64,000 bases of DNA, from the NCBI GenBank assembly GCA_038363925.1, contig JAQQWL010000011.1:1736001-1800000 (forward strand). The letters run 5' to 3'. This document shows, in pieces, positions 57,007 through 64,000 of this stretch; the first letter of the stretch is position 1, and each line of letters opens with the position of its first letter. A program made the translations under genes and the position numbers. The notes below the pieces were generated by a model, which saw nothing but the letters and a program-made list of their open reading frames with translations, was not told the DNA's origin and made no database searches. Origin of the DNA: Apiospora phragmitis (lineage: Eukaryota; Ascomycota; Sordariomycetes; Amphisphaeriales; Apiosporaceae).

Positions 57007-59115
57007 TCAGGCTGCAGAACCGGACTCGCTGCTTGAAACCAGTGCCCTCGGCCCATGAAGAGCCGAGTTCGTCCAGCGAATCTGATCCTCGTCATCGTCG
57101 TCGGTTCCCTTGTTGATGCAAGGCATCCAGGGACCAGGCGCCTCTTCGTCCGTCGAGTTTGAGGTTCGTCTCCTCCTATCCGGCTTCGGGGGCAGAGGCG
57201 GGAGCCTTCCTTTGGCCCGCCAGGCGTACTTCTTCGAGGTCTCGTGGTTGGTGGCCACCACAAAGAACCGCGGCCCTTGGAAATCCGTCACCAGGTGCTC
57301 GAGGCCGCCGCCGCGTAGGAGGGCGCAGGCGCCCGGCCGGTATGGGACCTTGACTCCGAGCTCCGGTAAGCATAGATTGCCGCCTATAAGAGCAGCAGCA
57401 AAGCGACGTTAGCAGTTAATACAGCGAAAGGGAAGGCTCGGCCATGGAGATTGTGAGGGTTAATCCGAGAAATGGAGCTATTCTTATCTGTATAATTCCC
57501 CAAACTCACCAGGCCCGCCAGGCCTCCCTGGAAATCTCCAGTGTCACGGTGTCGCTGCGTGTGGGCATTGACGTCCAACGCAAACAGGCTGCAGAAGTCC
57601 TGTTCGTTCGTCACCACCTTGGCGGAGTCCGGGAGCTCCGCGAAGATCTCCAGGCATTCCTTGTAGTGGTCCGGGGCTAGAGGTTGCATGAGGGAACGGA
57701 TGAGGTCCGAGGCGGTGCCAAAGACGGCGCACATGAACTGCGGCATCATCTTCAGGCACCACAGTTCGCCCTCGAAACTTTGGCGGACGCCGGTGTCTTT
57801 GGTCCGCCAGATGTTGCGGCTATGCCAGTCACCTTTCATGGACCAACATCCGTAGTGTGCCACGCCCATTTTGGCGTTCGGCAGGGTCTGTATGGTTGCC
57901 AGTCCCGGAACGAGCTCTGGGTGCTTCTGGAGAATGTACCGATCAATGGCATGACGCTTGGTCTCAGGTCGTGGGATGGCTGTGTAAAATTTCATGAGGT
58001 CTATGGCGCGGATGAATTTGTCGAACACCTCATTGCCGTAAAGAGACTGTATCAAGTTCTCGCAGTTGACAAAGACCAACCGACGATTCTGGTCTAGCAC
58101 AATGAACAAATCATCCTCGAGCATTTTCCACACAGACTCAGGAGTTGATGAATCAATGAGGTAGCTCCTGAAATAGTCAATATCATAGCGCCCATTGTTC
58201 CACGCCTGTTGCCAATTAGACCTGATGACACTGAGCACAGGCTCTAGCTCGGGATGATCCTGTTGTAGCCCTGCCACGTCCCGGATGCCTTGACGCTGTT
58301 CTGCGTTTAGATGTAACCAGAAATGCTCTTGTGATAAGGAGCGAAGTGTAGCAAGAGTACCATGACCTGTCAAGCCCTCAAAGCTGCTGGTAGAATCGGA
58401 CTGCTGGGGGTCTTTCTGGCCATGGCCCGGTACCAGCCCAGGAAACTCTCGGCTTTTCTCGAGATACAGCCGTGCCATTAGAAGTTTGTTGTTCAGCAAT
58501 GCTCATGACGGGCTGGGTGAGCACTTGCTTTCTCAGCGAAGCAGATGATCTTGCTCTTCTGGAATCATCATAAGTCTTCTCATTGCTTACATCCAGGTCC
58601 TTTGCCCATAGAATGCGTGCCTTCTTGGTTTCCATGGAGAAGCAGAGCTCGAGCGAGTCGGCTGTGTCCTGAATCACTTCGTAGGCCCCATCGTCTGCGG
58701 CGTACATGGCAAGCGTGACTAGGTTGGTATTTGAGATTTGCGAAAAGAAGGCAGTGAGCCGGGAGATTTCCGCTTGAGATCCTCGAAGATTGGTTCAAGG
58801 ACTTCAACCTGGACATTCTGGTTAGTATTTTCGCCATATCCTGTATCAGACGGAAGACCTTACCATTCCCGAATCCAATTGGTGTGAAACATTACCTGCC
58901 CAGGAGGAAAGGACACCAAAAGGATCTCCTTGGATGGTGGCTGTCCGTTTGCCAAGTCGAACCAGGCCGGTTCGCTCATGTTCTTCATCCCCTAGTTCCT
59001 GGTAGGTTTTGATCTTTGCAGCGGCCTTGCTGCTTTTATTCATATCTGCCAAGAGCGATTCGATTGTCTCTTCATCGGGGATGTGAGGCGGCGCCTCTGC
59101 CTGAAGGTATGGCAT
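57007..59115 (-). CDS. TET/JBP-like Fe(II)/2-oxoglutarate dioxygenase domain protein (about 620 aa)
   Basis: The C-terminal third matches the fold shared by TET and JBP base-modifying dioxygenases: an iron-binding HxD (HRD in AHTQRHRDTGDF, about 57550), a GGLAGLVSLGNYT strand, GGNLCLPELGVKVPYRPGAC, the distal His in LEHLV, and an Arg (GPRFFVV) placed to bind 2-oxoglutarate. Exons, minus strand: 59115-58864 (donor GTAAGG), 58808-58591 (donor GTAAGC), about 58490-57488, and 57383-57007. Exon 2 needs one extra G near 58773 to connect VEVLEPIFEDLK with EISRLTAFFSQ. The exon 2/3 junction (58590 to about 58490) is unresolved by one base. The intron at 57487-57384 has an AT donor if the conserved frame is kept. 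The N-terminal half is helical and unknown. Whether the substrate is methylcytosine, thymine or something else cannot be told from sequence. Confidence 0.75.
57384..57487 (-). other. Intron with apparent AT-AG boundaries inside the dioxygenase domain
   Basis: The conserved frame requires joining LGNYT with GGNLCLPEL, which places the donor at ATAAGA instead of GTAAGA. A CTAAC branch site and a TTATAG acceptor are normal. The nearby canonical donor GTGAGT (about 57510) gives the wrong phase. The pattern equals a G-to-A change at intron position +1. Confidence 0.6.
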
Positions 59116-59663
59116 TGCGCTAGGAAGGGAGGTGCCTGCGCAGGTGTAGGGGAATCGAAGAAGCTCCAATCAAGGTCAAACAGATGAGCCTCCCACTTTA
59201 GTAGGCGACTGGAGTTACGACACTGGAAGGTAGGCACTAGAACGCCACAGATGCAGTGCAAACAGGCACACCTGGTTGTTTGTAAGTACGTACGTATAGA
59301 TGTAGGTGTAGGTAGGTCCCCAACACAAACAAACCAGAAGTTGCTCTGCAATTGCTAAGGGAAGCAAGCTGCATCATCAATGTTTGAAGCATGCGTAGAT
59401 AGGCAGATGGCCATATATTGTCTTCTCTACACTAGAGGTAGTCCATTTACAAGATCCATCTTGATGTCCCAGTCGAGATTCCACTGTGAAGGGATCTTCC
59501 TCCACTTCGTGCCATACAATATATGCTATAAAATACAACTCCGTTTTTTGCAAAATAAGATTGTGCATGCTTGCTGCTTACGAAAAACCGCAGCCCAAGG
59601 TATCAACTATCGCTATGCTAAATTCCATGAAGTCTATACGCCCAACAACGCCCAGGCATCAAA
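59116..59663. other. Intergenic between tandem minus-strand genes
   Basis: About 550 bases between the palF stop and the dioxygenase start. It should hold the 3' end of palF and the promoter and 5' UTR of the dioxygenase gene, and possibly a non-coding or short coding first exon; the frame is open upstream of 59115 to about 59169. A GTAC/GTAG-rich tract lies at about 59283-59315. Confidence 0.5.
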
Positions 59664-62196
59664 TCATCGTTCGTATCTTGGCAGGGGTTCCCTCTCATGA
59701 TTGCTTCTATAAGGGGGGTGGCCATTAGACGGGCCAGCGATATTGCCGAGGAGGTCGTGTGCACCATATGAACCTCCCTCATCAAAATTGGGCGCCGAAG
59801 GTTCGTGTTCATGGCCTCCGGAAGGGCCTGCAACATCCATGGCTGGGGCCGAGGGCCCGCCATTGGTATACTCTTCTGGGACGTCTGGGGGTGCACTGGC
59901 CTCGTCCAACAGGCGGCGCCGCTCCATCTCCTGCTTATCCTCTGTCGGGTGGGAAGAAGCTGCTAGCGATAGGTCTGTCAGGGTAGGCGCCGAAGGACCC
60001 TCTTGGCTGTTGCCCGGTGCCACAGATGGCACGGCAGACGACCCATATGCACCGGCAGTAGATGATAATTGATTCCCTGGTGCTGATGGATGAGATGGCC
60101 CAGCCGCGGACTCAGGCCCCGCGAGAGAGGGCTGACTGGGCAACAGGCGCATCTCGGCTTGTCGTACCCGTTCCTTATCGGTCAACACCGTCTGGTCAGG
60201 TATTTGCGGCGGTGCTACATAGGCCGGTGCTTGCGGCTCTTGCGGCTCTCTCCGATGTGATTCTTGCCGATGGAGATCTTGGTATGTTGTTGGGCGTGTG
60301 TGTGGAGAGGGGAAGTAACTCTGTGTATCCTCGAACGGTGATACGTACTCTCCTGTCTCATCATAATACTCGTCATCGGGGGCATTTTGCCAAGTATAGT
60401 CTGGCTGGTCCGATTCGGGGGCAAGGCCCTGGTTTGAAGGAGATTCCAAGGTAGGACCAGGCCGTGCCACGGCCTTACCCCGTGTCCGATTGCTATCGAC
60501 GCTGCCCACCACGACTTCGATCGGAACGTAGATGACACCCTTCTCGCGACGAATATGGTCCGTATCAACGATGGTCCCATTCCAATTCGCGAGCCTGCTT
60601 ATGTTATTCTCCTGAGAGCCAATCAAAGGAGAAGAAGGCCCGGCGGGTACAGATACAGACCCCAGACGGCCAGGCGGCTGTGAACCATGCTGAGTTTGAC
60701 CAGCTAGCCTTCCGCCCAAGTCGATCACAACTTCCACGTAGTACTTGAAACTGATCAAGCCACCCGGAACACCTCTTATGCTTGGAAACACATCCTCGGG
60801 TACCCGTACTGATGTCGTGATATTGGCTGACAAACTAGTCGGATCGATGATCAGAGGCGCAACAGACTGAGATAAATCTTTCCGGAACACGCTGCAAGAC
60901 CCTGCGGATGATAGAGAAAGGCCGCCTAGACCTGTCTTGGATTTTGGATAATACTCCTCTCGCTCGAGACGCTTTGCATCTTCCTCGGATAGCTCTTTGA
61001 ACATGGACGTCGGCGGTGCATAGTCGACGCGTCCCTGTCTGTAGAATGTGACAATAATGCCGTGAAGGCTCTTTATGCGACGGTTGTGATGGATCTTGAT
61101 CCTGACGGGTAGCAAATCTCCAGGTAAGCAACCACCCTTGAGAAGCTCTACGGTGGCTGTAATCTCGCGACCTGCGACCTCTGCCACAGGTCCCGAGTAC
61201 TTGCTACCGTTAACGGACCCGGCGCTGACATCGGTTCCCCTGAAGTAGTTGCTAGCGTTGCTAGCAGCGCTCTCTCCGCTGATCTCGCTCTGCATGTCAC
61301 TTTGAACGGGGCTGCGCGGTAAGCCTAGTCCGTCATACAACGGACGAGCATGATCCTCGACTGTGGCCGAGCCGTCATTCGAGTTTTCGTTGGCCCTCGT
61401 CGAGTCCATGTCAGAAGCTGGCTCGGGGGTATCCGTTGAAGCGGAGTCTCTTTGGTTTGTCCCTGTTGCCGTTGAGTTGGTGGTTCGCTTCCGTTTCGCC
61501 CGCTTATGCATTGCTTGCATTGTTACGTTCCTCTCTCGCGGCGGCGACAGTAAGCCGATATCAACCTTCTCTATCAGAGCTATTTTCCTCTCCACACTTG
61601 TTGTCGGAGCCATGGTGGTTGGTCGCGTTAAAGTGGCAGTAATCATATACGATATTGTGCCTCGTTCGAACTACTAGCGATGAGCAACGAGCCAAAGTCG
61701 TGAGAAGTGCAAAAGAGGAACCTACATCAATACTGCTTGGCAGTCCTTTGGATGGAAAGATAAGATCGAATTTAAATTCCCATTTCCTTGCCGCCAACCT
61801 GCCCTCGCCGCAAAGTACCTGTTCGTCCTGGAAGAGCGAGGCCTGCCCATTGCCGTAGTATCGAAAGTTCTTGTTTCCGTCGTGGGGTGTGTGAGCCGGA
61901 TTGATGGGAGCCAGCTGGGCGGCGGCCCCAGCATTTTTGAACACGCGGACGAAGCCATGCAGGGCCACGGTAAGGTGAGTGATGCGAACGGGTTTGATGA
62001 CGGTCAGGACGATGGAGCCAGTGACATGGTCACCGGCCGAGTATTGGCGATGCGGCTCGTCGGGTCGGACATGAAAGTCGGCGAGGTTGCGGGTTCGGGA
62101 GCGAAGGGGCAGGGTGAAGCGCGAGAAGAACGACGAGGCCCTTGACGGCTGATCTTCAAGCGGCAGGTCGGCAGTACGGTCGACGGTAGCACCCAT
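59664..62196 (-). CDS. palF: pH-signalling arrestin PalF/Rim8 (two exons, 825 aa)
   Basis: An arrestin-like adaptor that binds the plasma-membrane pH sensor PalH/Rim21 and links ambient alkaline pH to ESCRT-dependent activation of PacC/Rim101. Exon 1 (62196-61726) starts at ATG and encodes the arrestin N domain: NLADFHVRPDEPHRQYSAGD, HLTVALHGFVRVFKNAG, GNGQASLFQDEQVLCGEGRL and FPSKGLPSSID. The intron is short (donor GTAGGT, acceptor CTAGTAG). Exon 2 (61670-59664) begins FERGTISYMITATLTRPT and continues through the arrestin C domain (about residues 280-480; VPEDVFPSIRGVPGGLISFKYYVEV). A long disordered Pro/Ser-rich tail follows, including DKERVRQAEMRLLPSQP and repeated PSAP motifs (SHPSAP, EGPSAP, GGPSAP, EPSAP) that resemble Vps23/Tsg101-binding sites. 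The frame is intact over 2.5 kb. GCCARG hexamers cluster upstream. Confidence 0.93.
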
Positions 62197-64000
62197 CTAT
62201 GCTAATTCTATTACCCGGACGACGATGTGCGTGCCACACATGACACCACACGAGATCTGTCGTCGTTCGCGCTCGTTCTAAATGGACTCGGTGATGCGCT
62301 GGGAGGTTGTCGCGCGACCATTCCTGGGGGGGGGGGCACGCGTCTGACTCGGGGCGGGCGTTGGCGATGGGCCACCTTTGGGTGAGCGAAACCGGCCTAA
62401 AGGGGCTGCGCGCGCAGGCAAGGCAGCGACGCCGACAGCGACAGCGAGACGGCCAGCGGTCGTGAATTGGTAAAATGGACAAGAATAGCCGGCGGGCAGA
62501 AAATTGCCGAGAATCAGTTGATTGATTCAATTATCTCTTGGAGCAGTTCGGGTTCACAAGGGCTTGGGTATTGCATGTGCCAAGCTGTAGGAGGGTCTTG
62601 GTAGGAAAGACTGGGCAGCGGGTGCCAAGAGATGGCCATCAGCTTAGGTATTAATAGGTTAACTCGAGGGGTTCTGGGGGAGCCTTCTCACGTCTTGCCT
62701 TGACTTTCAATCGCGGGGGCCAGGAAAATCCACGCCTGGCGCTTGTCGCACGTTTCGGGTACTTGGCTGATACCTATAGCCAACCAGTCGGATCAACCTT
62801 ACGAGAATCCGGAGATTCTGCTCTCACCCGTCTAATCCCGGCCTATTCCCAGCGTTGGGCGTAAGAAAAAGCAATACCTGCAAAACGCATATACTGGACA
62901 TATGTCTGTCACAATACATGCCATCCGTCGAACAACAGTCCTCAATCATCAGGGCAAGCAATATTACCTCTGTTGGGGAAAGGTGCCGCCCTGGTTTTCA
63001 AATCGGACGATGTGGATGGGTAGTGTGTACCTAAAATAAATATGTAGCAGGTAGTACGATGGTGCCCCCGTCGGGTCGGAATAGAACCGGTCTAACGGTG
63101 GTTCCTGTCCCAGTCCTGACCCATGCATCAGATATGTAGTTGCTGAGGTGCCACAAGAAAAGCATCTGCCTGGCTGTACAAGCTTTTAGTCACTGTTCGG
63201 ATTACCCACCAGACTCCTTCGTCGACATACTCCTGCAATGCTCTATGTGACATGACAGGTGTTACTCGAACCGTGTTCACCACGATACCATTGCATGCCG
63301 TTATCTATGCCAGTACATGACTTACCTCACTGATGCACAGAGAAGGACCTGTCTAATCTACATAGATGAACAATGTGCTGGGGTGGATGTTGGTAGAGTA
63401 GATGAAACGCGGCATGTTGGGATGTGGGTAATAAGACTGCAAGTGTGGTTTTCAGTCATTGCTATTCATAGCTTGCGATTGAGCAACACGAGCAACAGCA
63501 GAAAATGCCTTATTCCCGCAGCAGAGCTCTGATGTGTCTTGCTGATGTTCAGATTGTGGCAGAAAGCACAGTTCCTGTTTATCTGTGAGAGTACACCTGC
63601 ATCTTTCGCTGTGAAACATTGCATTAGTCGGGCAGGAAGCCAAGTAGATGCAAACGCAGTACAGTACAGTACAGCTTCGACTCGCCAAGTGCTGTACAAG
63701 TTTTTGAATTGGCACTATATTAGTAGTCGCAAAGAAACATTGACGTTGGACGCTGAGGCTCTGAGAGCCGTTCGCGGTCTTCCAAATGTAGGACACGACC
63801 AGCGAATCAGAAGTGACGGGGCAAGGCCCGTAAGCCGTAAGCAAACTGTAAGAAGAAGGAAGGCCTAAGCGGGATCATTAGCTACCTGGAGGCGTTTGGT
63901 TTCGCTTGATACATACATTGAACATAGTCCTCAGTGAGTCTTTGGTCTCCCAAGGCCTGCGAACGTATGTATATCGGGATTCCTCTTGCTTGACCCCTCC
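62197..64000. other. palF upstream region and intergenic DNA to the window edge
   Basis: The first 600-700 bases should be the palF promoter and 5' UTR. They hold a G11 run (62326-62336) and a cluster of PacC-type hexamers (listed separately). From about 63 kb to the edge, ORFs are short and match nothing. No RNA gene or mobile element is seen. Confidence 0.5.
62579..62767. promoter_or_regulatory. Cluster of five PacC-type hexamers (GCCARG) upstream of palF
   Basis: GCCAAG at 62579-62584 and 62624-62629, GCCAGG at 62719-62724, and the reverse complements CCTGGC at 62735-62740 and CTTGGC at 62762-62767. The core GCCARG is the established PacC/Rim101 target. The hexamers lie 380-570 bases upstream of the palF ATG. 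About one match per kilobase is expected by chance on two strands. Confidence 0.5.

Overview
The window is nuclear DNA of a filamentous ascomycete (Pezizomycotina). The genes have short introns with GTAAGT/GTACGT-type donors, CTAAC/CTGAC-type branch sites and CAG/TAG/AAG acceptors. Intergenic spaces are long, and the gene content is fungal: exosome exonuclease DIS3, DNA polymerase epsilon histone-fold subunit DPB4, a PX-PH-RhoGAP protein of the Bem3 type, a Zn2Cys6 regulator, and the pH-signalling arrestin palF/RIM8. The class cannot be fixed from sequence alone; Sordariomycetes is a reasonable guess only.

Layout. 1-3.3 kb: the 3' part of DIS3 (+) converges on DPB4 (-). 5.5-7.4 kb: a single-pass membrane protein with a proline-rich repeat ectodomain (-). 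7.4-20.9 kb: about 13.5 kb with no recognisable gene. 21-27.5 kb: a Pro-rich/basic protein (+), a BTB/POZ-like protein (+), and a large unrecognised protein with a His-rich tract and 70-residue repeats (-). 27.5-33.5 kb: gene-poor. 33.6-41.8 kb: the Bem3-type RhoGAP (+) and an alpha/beta hydrolase (+). 45.7-50.5 kb: a small Ser-rich protein (+) and the Zn2Cys6 regulator (-). 52-54.3 kb: a broken F-box/DUF7730-like gene (+) converging on an HSL-type hydrolase (-). 57-62.2 kb: a TET/JBP-like 2-oxoglutarate dioxygenase (-) and palF (-). 62.2-64 kb: palF upstream region and intergenic DNA.

The genes are independent transcription units with housekeeping or signalling roles; there is no biosynthetic cluster, transposon, CRISPR array or operon. 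The two most interesting items are the TET/JBP-like dioxygenase, which also carries an intron whose conserved reading frame demands an AT rather than a GT donor, and a cluster of five PacC-type GCCARG hexamers 0.4-0.6 kb upstream of palF.

Quality warning. At least eight otherwise conserved reading frames are interrupted by single-base gains or losses, mostly in short C/G runs. In one gene two indels compensate each other. Adding back one base per site makes several coding lengths exact multiples of three (DPB4, the repeat protein, the Zn2Cys6 regulator). This looks more like uncorrected assembly error than mass gene decay, so CDS entries spanning such sites are given as one gene and the sites are named.
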